Source: Haliotis asinina
Taxonomy: Eukaryota; Mollusca; Gastropoda; Lepetellida; Haliotidae
Length of the DNA: 64,000 nucleotides
Direction: 5' to 3'
Assembly: GCF_037392515.1 (NCBI RefSeq)
Contig: NW_027133905.1
Coordinates: forward strand, 124,001-188,000
Part shown: positions 12,047-20,350 of the stretch, one piece after another
How the letters are laid out: each line of letters opens with the position of its first letter
Position numbering within the stretch: position 1 is the first letter of the stretch
Made by a program: the position numbers and the translations under genes
Notes under the pieces: model-generated
The model's database searches: none
The model's input: only the letters and a program-made list of their open reading frames with translations
Told to the model about the DNA's origin: nothing

Positions 12047-12766
12047 GTAACCGTGTGAGTGCACTCCATGCAGTGATAGCATAAAAGTGTTCGGGAAATT
12101 GACAAGCTGTTGACACGTGACTGAATTCGGACAATGTCCGGCGGTTAATGTTTATCTTTGTGTGTTTCCTGTTTAATGACCCACTCAGCAACATAGCAGC
12201 TATACAGGGGCGGTCTGTAAATAACTGGGTCTGAGCCAGACCACCCAGTGGTCAGCATTGTGAACATCGATACATTGACACGTGTCCGGTTAGGTTATGA
12301 ATTGAGGTGCACGTTTATATTCCTTAAGCAATTTTGAGATACAGACAAAACTTTAAAATGGCTTGAATTGTTATTTAGTTCTGGAAGCTCTAAGAAATTA
12401 ACTGCTGAACACACTGACTTGATTTGGTACCCAAATGGAAATGGTGTCTCTAAATGTATCGTTATCAAAGCAGTTTTTAAGATGCGACCTTTTAACTGCA
12501 TATACACTGACAGACTAACGATTAATGCACAAAGTATAACTGTGAAATAATGTGACCTAGATGAATACCTGATGTGCAAAATAAAAAACAACATCGCCCT
12601 GGGGAACCCAATAATCTTGTGACTGTTGAGTCCAAATCATAATCAGTGTTAATGCAATTGTTCTGGAAATGATATCATGCACAATCTGACCACGTGATAC
12701 ACAGTATGATGAGATTTTAGTATATCGTCATCGTACGCTATGTATCGTTAGATATCATAATTCACC
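12047..12766. other. Unique host DNA left of the Polinton
   Basis: No supportable gene. The last bases before the element are ttcacc (12761-12766), part of the target duplication. Confidence 0.5.
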
Positions 12767-12816
12767 AGTAGTATAGGGAATGACAGTCCGAAAACACTTT
12801 TCAAAAACCCCTCTAA

Positions 12817-12843
12817 AAAGCCTCATTTACTAAATGAGGCTTT
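12817..12843. promoter_or_regulatory. Perfect 13-bp-stem hairpin in left TIR
   Basis: aaagcctcattta and taaatgaggcttt are exact reverse complements separated by one base, about 50 bp from the element tip. The identical structure sits in the other repeat. It could be a transcription stop for the outermost genes, or a site used in replication or integration. Confidence 0.75.
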
Positions 12844-12900
12844 GGTGGGACTATTAGCTCTTGCTATTATTGCTCCTACTACAAAGCCACGCCATCACGT

Positions 12901-13085
12901 TTACCGTGACTTGGCAGGCGGTAACACTGTGCCGTACGGTACGATCAATAATTCTTCTCTTACAAACCCCCTACCCGGCCCATCCCTCAAGTAGTATAAG
13001 TTAGGTTCGTCGGCTTTCATATCCACTTTATCTATGTTGTAAGTTTTGACTGACCATATAGGATCGGTGGCTCGCTTACGGCTAT
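12901..13085 (-). pseudogene. Mirror copy of the integrase 3' end in the left TIR
   Basis: The left terminal repeat includes the reverse copy of the last 61 integrase codons and stop. Four transitions separate it from the functional end. Reading them in the integrase frame, two are silent and two change residues (Gly to Asp and Ile to Met). It has no start and is non-functional by itself, but could act as a template for gene conversion. Confidence 0.85.
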
Positions 13086-13110
13086 GTTATGTTTATATCG
13101 ATGAAACAGT

Positions 13111-13728
13111 TTAACGTGAACCGCCTACGATCTCTTTGGTGTTCATAATAAAGGCTTGCTGGGCTTTTTGTATTCCCTGTTCTATGTACTTTTTTTTCTC
13201 GTCCTCGCTGATAGCAGACTTACGAGACTTGGATCGAATATCTTGTTTCATTTCGTTATATTTTTTGAGTTCAGATAGGATTGAACGAAACTCCTCTTCT
13301 GAGATTTTACTGTCAGAGAGTGCCGTGGAAATACGCTCACTAACTGTGTTCAGCTTTGCTTCGGCCAGAACCCTGATCTCATCGTGTTTCAATGCCTTAC
13401 GATGCAGTCTGCGTGATACCAACTTAAGCGTCAACCCTAACACCCCCGCTATCCCAGCTGTTATTTCAAAACCTAGAACTATAGGTGCAGCCACGATGGT
13501 GGTTAACAACACAACTCCTGCCGCCCCTAGTCCCATGCTGGTTGTCATAAGGGTAGTGTCAGCCCCGTCCACGATATTGAAAGCTCTATTATATTTTTTA
13601 CATAATGCTTTCCGCGTGTCACGGTCTTGTTCTAGTTGACGTTTCACATCACATAACTGCCTCAAGCGGAACCCATCTACGGTTTCCAACGTCTTCGCTA
13701 CTTCCTCTACGACTGGGTACAGACCCAT
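13111..13728 (-). CDS. Polinton membrane protein of unknown function (205 aa)
   Basis: First leftward gene next to the left repeat. The protein has a charged helical N-terminus (residues 1-60), a long hydrophobic Gly/Ala/Val-rich stretch at about 64-106 that could form two membrane helices (MGLGAAGVVLLTTIVAAPIV, then GIAGVLGLTLKLV), and a highly charged helical C-terminus (115-195). No catalytic motif is seen, and it does not show the His/Asp/Cys pattern of adenain proteases. The start codon lies two bases after the stop of the upstream gene, with an AT-rich 'atatatattatag' just before it that also encodes the end of that gene. It is probably a virion or host-membrane protein; I do not recognise a family. 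Confidence 0.8.
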   Translation of the reverse strand: MGLYPVVEEVAKTLETVDGFRLRQLCDVKRQLEQDRDTRKALCKKYNRAFNIVDGADTTLMTTSMGLGAAGVVLLTTIVAAPIVLGFEITAGIAGVLGLTLKLVSRRLHRKALKHDEIRVLAEAKLNTVSERISTALSDSKISEEEFRSILSELKKYNEMKQDIRSKSRKSAISEDEKKKYIEQGIQKAQQAFIMNTKEIVGGSR

Positions 13729-13729
13729 C

Positions 13730-14422
13730 CTATAATATATATTTTGAAAGATATTTTAATTGGGTTTCAGTTAATACTCTATTAATGTATTTGAAGTCTA
13801 CAAGATCTAGACTACTAGTCAGGGTAATAGGTGAGAGGTAAATAAAATTTCCTGTTGTAATAGAAACCCCACGGAGGTTTATTAAGTGGTTTATAGTACC
13901 CCCGGGGGTATCCCATTGTATAACAATACGGCAATATTGGTCTCGGTGTTCATCAAACCATTGTATTGACACCCCGGGTAAAATTTGGTGTACTAGTGAG
14001 GTGTTTTCATCGCCTGAATACTCAAAGAAGACTTCTATGATGAGTGTGCAAGGGGATGATATGCGAGGAAGATATTCGCTAAATGTTAATTTATTGTTTG
14101 GATAAGCACCTAACCTTTTTTTTATATGACCAACATGTGGTAAGTGTGCTAATTCCCTCTCCGGAATGAAATCCCCGATCCAGATGCCGTTGTTCCTAAT
14201 CTTAGAGATTGATTTATATTTATCTCCTTCTATTGTGATATAAGGTGAGGTGAGTGTTAAGTTGATCAACCATTTAGGCTCTTTAAAATCTGATAACGAC
14301 ACCCGTCTGTACACGTTGTCTTTGAAGTGTAGGATGTATAATTCATCTTCCTCACCAGGCTGATCGAATCCCTCTGTATCTCCCAGGTCGTTAAGTGTAG
14401 TGTTGGGATGATGATTAGTCAT
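13730..14422 (-). CDS. Fibre-like Polinton protein, shorter paralogue (230 aa)
   Basis: A shorter relative of the next gene upstream. Residues 12-43 (DLGDTEGFDQPGEEDELY...) match residues 18-49 of the 303-aa protein (DLGDTRGFDAPGVDGKSY...). A second shared block is KW-L/F-x-N-x-x-L-x-SPY followed by NNG. The neighbour's middle segment (about residues 55-127) is absent. The beta-rich Gly/Asp/Asn-rich composition fits a spike, fibre or collar protein for surface attachment. That role is inferred; no database family is claimed. It sits in a leftward operon-like run with a 10-bp gap to the paralogue. Confidence 0.75.
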   Translation of the reverse strand: MTNHHPNTTLNDLGDTEGFDQPGEEDELYILHFKDNVYRRVSLSDFKEPKWLINLTLTSPYITIEGDKYKSISKIRNNGIWIGDFIPERELAHLPHVGHIKKRLGAYPNNKLTFSEYLPRISSPCTLIIEVFFEYSGDENTSLVHQILPGVSIQWFDEHRDQYCRIVIQWDTPGGTINHLINLRGVSITTGNFIYLSPITLTSSLDLVDFKYINRVLTETQLKYLSKYIL

Positions 14423-14432
14423 TATTATACTA

Positions 14433-15344
14433 TTATGATATAATTTCCAACTGGTTTTCTGATAATAATTCAGGGGTTAACTTTATACCCATGAAGTGTA
14501 TGTTGTCAGGCAGGAAGATATTGATTAGTGATATCTTGTTTTCTACGATCACGTTGACCCCCTGCAGACTGGTCTTGGAGTCGACACCCACCCGCACGTA
14601 AACGTTGCAAACTTGAAACTGGTGTCGTTTCACCCACCCGAGTTTGATCCCCTTCACGATCTCGACATCATTCCCTGATGGTTCCCCTAGGTAGACTTTG
14701 ATGAACAGTGTTGAGTTTGCCGGTAGACTCTCTAGTATCTTAACCACGCCTTCGAATTCAGACACCAACTGTAATTTCACGTTTTGCATGGCTGGTTTAC
14801 TCGATAGCATGTGGGCTGCTATAGTGTTGACTGGGCTGACGACTATACTACGTCTCTGAGTTGGGACGTAAGCCACGAGCAGGGTTCCATTGTTTACGAC
14901 TTTATTTAGGTGGTTGTCTTTGTTATCCGTGAACACGTAAGGGGAGACGAGTCTAATATTGAGAAACCATTTGTTATCGGGTAACAACACCCACTTGTCA
15001 TCTTCGGTGAAGACGAGCATATATGGTTTGTTTTTGACGACGGTAGTGCTCTCAACATCGTCTAAGTCGAACAGTTTACCTCCGAATGATGGGTATATTC
15101 TCCAGTTGTCATCACCGGTGTTGACGAGGGCGTACTTAGTGTTGGCTGTTGCTCCTGTGGTATCTATCATATCACTTAGGGCTCCACCGGAGGGGATTTC
15201 AACGCGTTTGTAAATGTTGTTTTTTAGTTGCAAGGCGTACGATTTACCATCTACTCCGGGAGCGTCGAAACCGCGTGTGTCTCCGAGGTCGGAGATCCCG
15301 ATATTGACACATTTTTTCACTCCGGGCCCTTGTGCGCTGGTCAT
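14433..15344 (-). CDS. Fibre-like Polinton protein, longer paralogue (303 aa)
   Basis: It begins with the module DLGDTRGFDAPGVDGKSYAL (18-37), then an N-TKYALVNTGDDNWRIY segment and a second aromatic/Gly segment up to about 127. The beta-rich C-terminal half (about 128-303) is shared with the 230-aa paralogue. Short Gly/Asp/aromatic modules followed by a beta-rich end resemble tail-fibre or spike design, so a receptor-binding structural role is likely but inferred. Its ATG overlaps the stop of the upstream 217-aa gene (ATGA at 15341-15344), consistent with a shared leftward transcript. The tandem paralogues suggest duplication and divergence of an attachment protein. Confidence 0.75.
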   Translation of the reverse strand: MTSAQGPGVKKCVNIGISDLGDTRGFDAPGVDGKSYALQLKNNIYKRVEIPSGGALSDMIDTTGATANTKYALVNTGDDNWRIYPSFGGKLFDLDDVESTTVVKNKPYMLVFTEDDKWVLLPDNKWFLNIRLVSPYVFTDNKDNHLNKVVNNGTLLVAYVPTQRRSIVVSPVNTIAAHMLSSKPAMQNVKLQLVSEFEGVVKILESLPANSTLFIKVYLGEPSGNDVEIVKGIKLGWVKRHQFQVCNVYVRVGVDSKTSLQGVNVIVENKISLINIFLPDNIHFMGIKLTPELLSENQLEIIS

Positions 15345-15994
15345 GTTACGTGAAGCGTTAAGCTGAGGTATCCTATATTTACAGGATTATGATTTATATC
15401 TAACACCGATATTGTTAGTTCAGGTATGTTGCCCTGGGTTAATCTCTTATACTGCCGTGGTGAAAATGACTCGGTTCTACCGTCGTTGAATTTCTCAGTT
15501 TTCACCGGCACTGCTCTCAGTATAGTGGAAGGGTGACCTCCTTGAATGTTATACGTTGTGCTCACCTGATCGAGATGAATGTACAGCTCTCGGTACGGTA
15601 CTAGGTCGGGTAACTTCGTGCCTGTGACGGTTGTTGTTGGTTTTATCTCGTCAGGAGACATACCGAGTATCCTCGCTAATGGTCGGCCGAGCCTCAAGGA
15701 GGTTCTTCCGTTGTTGATTAACACCACTGTGCCGTTTGAGTCGTTCATCTTGAGTTCGGCTCCCAGGGGTTTGAAGACCTCGTCGTTTAGCGAGCACACG
15801 CTGTAGTAGCCGTCAGTTATTTGACTGCGAGTTCCACTGACGAACAGCTTATTGTTGTTGATATTAATGTTAGTCCATTGCGGTAGGTAGGTGATATCGC
15901 AGAGTGCGACTTCGAGTTGACCTGACGTGTTATCGATCGCGTGCGTCAGCTGAACGGCCTCACCGCTCGTTATTCCTGGAAGTGTTATGTACAT
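15341..15994 (-). CDS. Candidate penton-type minor capsid protein (217 aa)
   Basis: The layout matches a small structural protein found repeatedly in animal Polintons. An N-terminal 'LPGITS' patch is followed by VALCDITYLPQWTNI (residues 30-44), a mid-protein YIHLDQV, ILRAVPV near 160, and a C-terminal stretch ending LSLTLHVT. The mostly beta composition and a length near 220 aa are compatible with a single jelly roll, the fold of Polinton minor capsid (penton) proteins. The function is by family resemblance recalled from memory, so treat penton as a hypothesis. Its start faces the 404-aa gene across a 35-bp AT-rich spacer. Confidence 0.65.
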   Translation of the reverse strand: MYITLPGITSGEAVQLTHAIDNTSGQLEVALCDITYLPQWTNININNNKLFVSGTRSQITDGYYSVCSLNDEVFKPLGAELKMNDSNGTVVLINNGRTSLRLGRPLARILGMSPDEIKPTTTVTGTKLPDLVPYRELYIHLDQVSTTYNIQGGHPSTILRAVPVKTEKFNDGRTESFSPRQYKRLTQGNIPELTISVLDINHNPVNIGYLSLTLHVT

Positions 15995-16029
15995 ATTACA
16001 TATATATTTATTTATATAATAGTTTTAAA
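15995..16029. promoter_or_regulatory. Divergent AT-rich promoter spacer
   Basis: A 35-bp spacer of almost pure A+T between oppositely oriented genes. It contains ATTTATATAA (16010-16019), the same 10-mer as in the other divergent spacer at 18415-18424. It is the only place where promoters for both genes could lie unless they are inside coding sequence. Confidence 0.6.
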
Positions 16030-17244
16030 ATGTATTCCCCTGGTGTGTTTTACCCTAAACTGGATGTAGATTTCTCCCCCATGAAGATCGTGGTTGCTCC
16101 GGAGTTGTATTTCAATGCCCAGCTTTTAGATGTGTTCGATAAGTATAAGCTTATGGTGACTAACATTGAGGCAGTCCACGCGTGGTTCAACAACCCTATG
16201 CAGTTCTGGCAGAATCAATTCAACTTTGCTGTGTGGTGCGCTACAACGGGGTGTGGTGTGGCATTGACCGACACTCGGCGTGGACCGCTAAGTCAGTCTG
16301 TGTTCAAATTCCACGTGTACTACCAGGTCAGACGTATCCTTAAAGAGATCAGTGCCCCCCTCCCACAGGATAAAGCGTGGGACGCAATAAACAACCCATA
16401 CGATAGACGGGCCTATGAACGTATTTGTAATGAATTCGAAATAAACCCGAAGACGGATTGGCGTTTGCCGGGGCCGAACCACGGGTTGGGTATTCCTTCT
16501 GATGGCGTGCGATCAGTGAAAGAACTCAGTGATCTTATACTGAAACAAGGTAAACTACGCCCGGACTTTGCTTTGTCGAGTAATGAATGGAGGGATGATC
16601 GTATGAACTTTAAAGGTGGTGTTGCTTTCACAGTCCAGAAAGTGGAGCAGTCAACCGCAGACGGGTGGAAAATGTTCATGCTGGACACATCGAAAGGATT
16701 CACTCGTGCTGGTATAATACGCTTGAACGACTCAATTCGAACGTATGTGTGGTCGCTGTTGGGTGCGCAGTCGCAAACGCGTTCCAACATCATCGGTAAG
16801 GGAACTGCTTACGACGCTCAGAAACAATTCGTTGCCAACGTTGAGGATGCTATTAATTCTCCAGTTGATCTCCCGCGGGCCATCGAACGCTACCAAAACG
16901 TGTTAGAATACGCCAGATCGAAAGTTAACTACGTGTTCGGTGTGGGGCTGTATATGTCTCCGAGTGATATGCAACTGAGAGTAAAAAAAGTGGTGGGTTA
17001 TAACAACAAAATAGTCATAGCCACGGCGGACCAAAAGTTGGGTATCAACCCCGATATTAACACCCCACATATCCCACACATCCAACCACGTGAAACGGGT
17101 ATAGTTGCGCCACCTCCGGAGCCTAAAGTTCATGTGGAGGTACCCCCGGGGGTTTCCACCACCTATCAGCAGCATATTGATAATAAAACAGCCTTAGTGG
17201 TTGGTGGGGTAACTTTGGGACTTATTTGGTTAAAGATTTCTTAG
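16030..17244 (+). CDS. Conserved Polinton protein with C-terminal membrane anchor (404 aa)
   Basis: The frame is open from 15904, but I choose the ATG at 16030. The upstream part overlaps the divergent gene and spacer, and the AT-rich motif sits just before this ATG. The protein has aromatic/Trp-rich N-terminal blocks (FNNPMQFWQNQFNFAVWCAT, FHVYYQVRRILKEI), a basic middle, a Pro-rich segment near residue 350, and a C-terminal hydrophobic segment ALVVGGVTLGLIWLKIS. It looks like the conserved structural or membrane-associated protein found next to capsid genes in molluscan and cnidarian Polintons. The exact function is unknown. Its last 23 bp overlap the convergent 390-aa gene. Confidence 0.8.
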   Translation: MYSPGVFYPKLDVDFSPMKIVVAPELYFNAQLLDVFDKYKLMVTNIEAVHAWFNNPMQFWQNQFNFAVWCATTGCGVALTDTRRGPLSQSVFKFHVYYQVRRILKEISAPLPQDKAWDAINNPYDRRAYERICNEFEINPKTDWRLPGPNHGLGIPSDGVRSVKELSDLILKQGKLRPDFALSSNEWRDDRMNFKGGVAFTVQKVEQSTADGWKMFMLDTSKGFTRAGIIRLNDSIRTYVWSLLGAQSQTRSNIIGKGTAYDAQKQFVANVEDAINSPVDLPRAIERYQNVLEYARSKVNYVFGVGLYMSPSDMQLRVKKVVGYNNKIVIATADQKLGINPDINTPHIPHIQPRETGIVAPPPEPKVHVEVPPGVSTTYQQHIDNKTALVVGGVTLGLIWLKIS

Positions 17245-18394
17245 CCGCTACGTACACCAGACCTGCCACGGCGACGATGGCTGCCCACAGGTTTTGACTG
17301 AGCCACATAGCAGTTTTAGACAGAGCGCTCAATAACCATGAGACGATGCTACCCAGGATGCCGGGAAGGGCTTCGGCGGCTTTACCAGCCAGTTTAGCTA
17401 GGCCTTCCCCGAGTTTTTTGATCCAGTCTTTAACACCACCACCACCGCCTGGAGTTCCGCCGCCTCCTGTAGACCCAACAGGGGCACCCCCCACCAGTGA
17501 CACCACCAGGGTTGATATGATGAAACCCAATGCAGTCAGAATGCTGGCGATGGTGACCCCTTGCTCCCGGAATAATATCCGAATCTTGTTGGCTAAAGTT
17601 GTATCTTCGTTCAGTATTCTATCGATTGTTTCCCGAATGCGACTGATCTGGGATCGAAGATGTTCACGATTCGAGGAAGCGGCTTCCAATCGTGTACGTT
17701 TCTCGTCTTCTAAATCGCGTAGTCGTTCATTGATACGACGCTTCATATCATCGTCGTCAGTTTCAGTGAGTTTGGTTTTTTCCCTAGCGATGTGCTCGTC
17801 GATTTCGTTCAGTTTCCCCATGTTGTTCACGAGTTCTCCACGCACGCGTTTCACGGCTTCGTCTAAGCCGCGCAGTTCCCTTACCGGAAAGTCAAATCCC
17901 GGTAACGGTTTGTCCCAGTAGGTGCTCAACAGTTTTTCTATGCTGTCCGAGGCTTCTGTAGCACGCTCTGGCGTCATTTCATCTATAGTGGTGAGGTGGG
18001 ATCTGGTAGCTTGCAGATCTTCTTTAACGGTCTTAGGTATTGCACCACCGTAATCACGCATGTTTAGATGTTCACGGATAAATTCAGCACCACCATTGCG
18101 GCTGGCTAGAGTTGACAAGGCCAGTGGTTTTTTAGTGATCTTATTAAAGAGGTCAACCTTTGGGGCAGACTTAAGACGTAGAACACCCTTTGTATCAATA
18201 AAAAAATCCTTATGGTATCGACCCTGGGGTTCAACGTAGTTTTTATCGCTTTTTAAACTTTCGTAATAATCATTTACCGTTGTTTCTAAAAGTTGTTGGC
18301 TCAATGGCAAACTAGTAAATGAGGTCTCCTGCTCATCATCGAATGCCTGGGCACTATCGTCCCACATATCATCCATAGGTATGTCTTCATCCAT
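17222..18394 (-). CDS. Virion protein with amphipathic, pVI-like C-terminus (390 aa)
   Basis: Domain order: acidic N-terminus (1-23), charged middle with predicted coiled coil (about 170-262), membrane-like segment VTIASILTALGFIISTLVVS (about 280-299), Gly/Thr linker (302-320), amphipathic Lys/Ala/Leu helix VKDWIKKLGEGLAKLAGKAA (321-340), and a second hydrophobic segment near the end (366-384). The REQGVTIASIL and VKDWIKK...LPGILGSIVS blocks are familiar from other animal Polintons. An amphipathic membrane-active helix in a capsid-linked gene resembles adenovirus protein VI, so a role in membrane penetration is a reasonable inference. It runs leftward and diverges from the major capsid gene across 32 bp. 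Confidence 0.8.
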   Translation of the reverse strand: MDEDIPMDDMWDDSAQAFDDEQETSFTSLPLSQQLLETTVNDYYESLKSDKNYVEPQGRYHKDFFIDTKGVLRLKSAPKVDLFNKITKKPLALSTLASRNGGAEFIREHLNMRDYGGAIPKTVKEDLQATRSHLTTIDEMTPERATEASDSIEKLLSTYWDKPLPGFDFPVRELRGLDEAVKRVRGELVNNMGKLNEIDEHIAREKTKLTETDDDDMKRRINERLRDLEDEKRTRLEAASSNREHLRSQISRIRETIDRILNEDTTLANKIRILFREQGVTIASILTALGFIISTLVVSLVGGAPVGSTGGGGTPGGGGGVKDWIKKLGEGLAKLAGKAAEALPGILGSIVSWLLSALSKTAMWLSQNLWAAIVAVAGLVYVAAKKSLTK

Positions 18395-18426
18395 TAGTAT
18401 TAAAAATATATTTCATTTATATAACA
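18395..18426. promoter_or_regulatory. Divergent AT-rich promoter spacer
   Basis: A 32-bp spacer between the pVI-like gene and the capsid gene, nearly all A+T. ATTTATATAA at 18415-18424 ends two bases before the capsid ATG. It shares that 10-mer with the spacer at 15995-16029. Confidence 0.6.
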
Positions 18427-19683
18427 ATGTACGGCAGAAAATTAGATCCTTTCAGAAAATTGAGAGAGCCATTAGGTGCCAGAGCCGTGCGACAGTCGGT
18501 GACCATCACCAACAATCCCAGCAAGATAGACCAGAACCAAACTCTGCTGGTTAGATTTCCAAACCTTGGTGAGAATGACCTCATTGTACCAGGCACTGTT
18601 CGACTGGCGTTCAATATCACGTTGACCTCCGACAACGACAAACGCGAGCTAGTGCGGAACGTGGGTCGAGCTATCATCAAGAAAACGACCGTCAAGATCA
18701 GCGGTAACGAGGTACTGAGCATCGACGACAGCGACGTGTTTCACTGCTACAAGGATCTCTGGAAAAGCGAGAGAGAACGAGTCAATGATGTGTACCAGGG
18801 TATCAGCAAATCAACCCGGGCGCGCATAGGGTATGTCTTCACGACAGACCAGCAAGACAAGCTATCGGACGGTGAAAAGGCCATCGCTCTAGCATACGGG
18901 AATCGATTCTGCGTGCCGCTCGACTTCGAGTTGCTCACGGGACACGCGCCGTTTTACCAGGCCGCGCTGGGTGATAGGCTAGAATACGAGCTCACGTTTA
19001 ACGACTATAGCAAAGTAGTGCGTACGCCGAACGGTGATGAGGCTAGTTATGCTATAGACAACATCTCTCTGGAGTTCGACATGGTCACTAGCCCGGAGCT
19101 GGCCAGGCAGGTTCGAAGTCAGTACTCTGGGAAGATGGCTATACTGTACGATCGCGTACTGAGACATAGATCAGTCGTGCGAGATAAGAGCGACACTGTG
19201 TGGAATATCAACCTGAACGTACCGGCGAGATCGATGAAAGGTATCCTGGTCGTCCCCGTGGAGGATTATGATCCATTCCGGAGGGACAGCGAGAAGTTTT
19301 TCAACCCCGAGATTGAAAAGGTGGAAGTTACCATCGAGGGCGTGCCCAACCAGCTGTTCAGTCATGGTATGAGGCCACACCAGCAGTGGGATGAGATAAA
19401 AAAGCTACCAGTGGGGGATTACATAACAAAGGACCTGGACCTCGGCTCCGTACAGATCGGTGAATACCTGACCACCAAGTACGCCCTATGGTTGGACATG
19501 CGATCCACGGATGATGATAAACTGCACGGTAGCGGGCGTCGTATAGATAACGGCAGCGAAGGGATAACCATCCAGATTACTAAGAAGGCTCAAACCGCTG
19601 GTAAGTTGAAATTATATCTGTACGTTATTATGGACGCGCAACTTAATATAGACAATGGGAGATTCGTGCAAGCCATCTACTGA
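18427..19683 (+). CDS. MCP: Major capsid protein, double jelly-roll type (418 aa)
   Basis: Recognised by conserved blocks of the Polinton capsid lineage of molluscs and cnidarians: ITNNPSKIDQNQTLLVRFPN (27-46), IVPGTVRLAF (53-62), RNVGRAIIKKTTVKISGNEV (about 75-94) and DVFHCYKDLWK. The 418-aa length and mostly beta composition fit the double jelly-roll capsid protein. Polinton capsid genes are known to share this fold with large DNA viruses. It is followed, with a 29-bp overlap, by the packaging ATPase, a common capsid-ATPase pairing. The ATG lies directly after the AT-rich divergent spacer. Confidence 0.88.
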   Translation: MYGRKLDPFRKLREPLGARAVRQSVTITNNPSKIDQNQTLLVRFPNLGENDLIVPGTVRLAFNITLTSDNDKRELVRNVGRAIIKKTTVKISGNEVLSIDDSDVFHCYKDLWKSERERVNDVYQGISKSTRARIGYVFTTDQQDKLSDGEKAIALAYGNRFCVPLDFELLTGHAPFYQAALGDRLEYELTFNDYSKVVRTPNGDEASYAIDNISLEFDMVTSPELARQVRSQYSGKMAILYDRVLRHRSVVRDKSDTVWNINLNVPARSMKGILVVPVEDYDPFRRDSEKFFNPEIEKVEVTIEGVPNQLFSHGMRPHQQWDEIKKLPVGDYITKDLDLGSVQIGEYLTTKYALWLDMRSTDDDKLHGSGRRIDNGSEGITIQITKKAQTAGKLKLYLYVIMDAQLNIDNGRFVQAIY

Positions 19684-20290
19684 TGGGGGAGACCCCCTGG
19701 GGTTACCCACTGACCCACACTGCGCTATCATATGCGGGCAGACTGGCTGTGGGAAGACCGTTTTCGTGTTGGATATGTTGGAGGGTTACTACAAGGATGT
19801 GTTCGATAACATCGTTATCATGTGCCCTACTCTAAGTATGAATAAAACGTACGCGCGACCTTGGGTAATGACGGACCCTGACGTACACAAAATCGACCCT
19901 GGAACACGCCTGCAGGACTGGTTGAAAGCTCTTCACGAGAAATTTAAAGGGGAACCGACGCTGTTTATACTGGACGACTGCAGCGCTAATCGTGAGATAA
20001 CAAAAAAGAGAGACATGCTATCGTACCTGGCCTTCTCCGGCCGGCATGCAAATCACAGCGTCTGGGTGCTAACGCAGAAGTTCAACTCGGTGTTGAAAGA
20101 CCTCAGGGAGCAGACGCGATGGGTGGCCTTATTTCACTGCAAGGATAGGGATTCGTTCGAGGAGTGTTTGAGAGAGAACGATGTGATGAGTAAATTAGAA
20201 CGGGAACGGGTGAAGAAACAGCTCGCTGAAACTAAACACGCTAAGCTCGTGCTAAAGACCGACCAACCAGTAGCATATATAGTATGCTAA
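19655..20290 (+). CDS. ATP: A32/FtsK-type genome packaging ATPase (211 aa)
   Basis: Walker A is GQTGCGKT (residues 28-35) and Walker B is LFILDD (103-108). A sensor-like SGRHANHSVWVLTQ block lies between about 128 and 142, where the Gln fits the FtsK/HerA/A32 sensor. This family pumps DNA into capsids in Polintons, poxviruses and related viruses, and its presence argues for virion formation. It overlaps the capsid gene by 29 bp in another frame. The C-terminus runs into a short GCTAAGCAAA repeat that contains the stop codon. All key residues are present. Confidence 0.93.
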   Translation: MGDSCKPSTDGGDPLGLPTDPHCAIICGQTGCGKTVFVLDMLEGYYKDVFDNIVIMCPTLSMNKTYARPWVMTDPDVHKIDPGTRLQDWLKALHEKFKGEPTLFILDDCSANREITKKRDMLSYLAFSGRHANHSVWVLTQKFNSVLKDLREQTRWVALFHCKDRDSFEECLRENDVMSKLERERVKKQLAETKHAKLVLKTDQPVAYIVC

Positions 20291-20350
20291 GCAAAGCTAA
20301 GTAAAAGCTAAGCAAAGCTAAGCAAAGCTAAGCAAATGCTAAGCATAGCT
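20286..20350 (+). repeat. Six copies of GCTAAGCAAA-type decamer
   Basis: Short tandem repeat starting inside the ATPase stop region (gctaagcaaa, gctaagtaaaa, gctaagcaaa, and so on). Each unit includes TAA. It lies between the ATPase and the next gene and has no counterpart elsewhere in the element. Confidence 0.85.

Larger units (their letters stand above)
12767..13085 (+). repeat. Polinton left terminal inverted repeat
   Basis: 319 bp matching the reverse complement of 27013-27331 except for four transitions, all within the innermost 120 bp (around 12980-13055). The inner 185 bp mirror the last codons of the integrase gene. The outer part carries a 13-bp-stem perfect hairpin at 12817-12843. 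In protein-primed elements such ends act as replication origins and integrase binding sites. Confidence 0.96.

Noticed and set aside
13136..13639. 167-codon forward ORF
   Set aside because: Antisense shadow of the 205-aa membrane protein gene.
15904..16029. 42-codon N-terminal extension of the 404-aa Polinton gene
   Set aside because: It overlaps the divergent 217-aa gene and the AT-rich spacer, and the composition (YYIYIYLYN) comes from the spacer; the ATG at 16030 fits better.
17346..17921. 191-codon forward ORF inside the pVI-like gene
   Set aside because: Antisense shadow rich in Ser/Arg/Pro; the opposite strand has the recognised Polinton protein.
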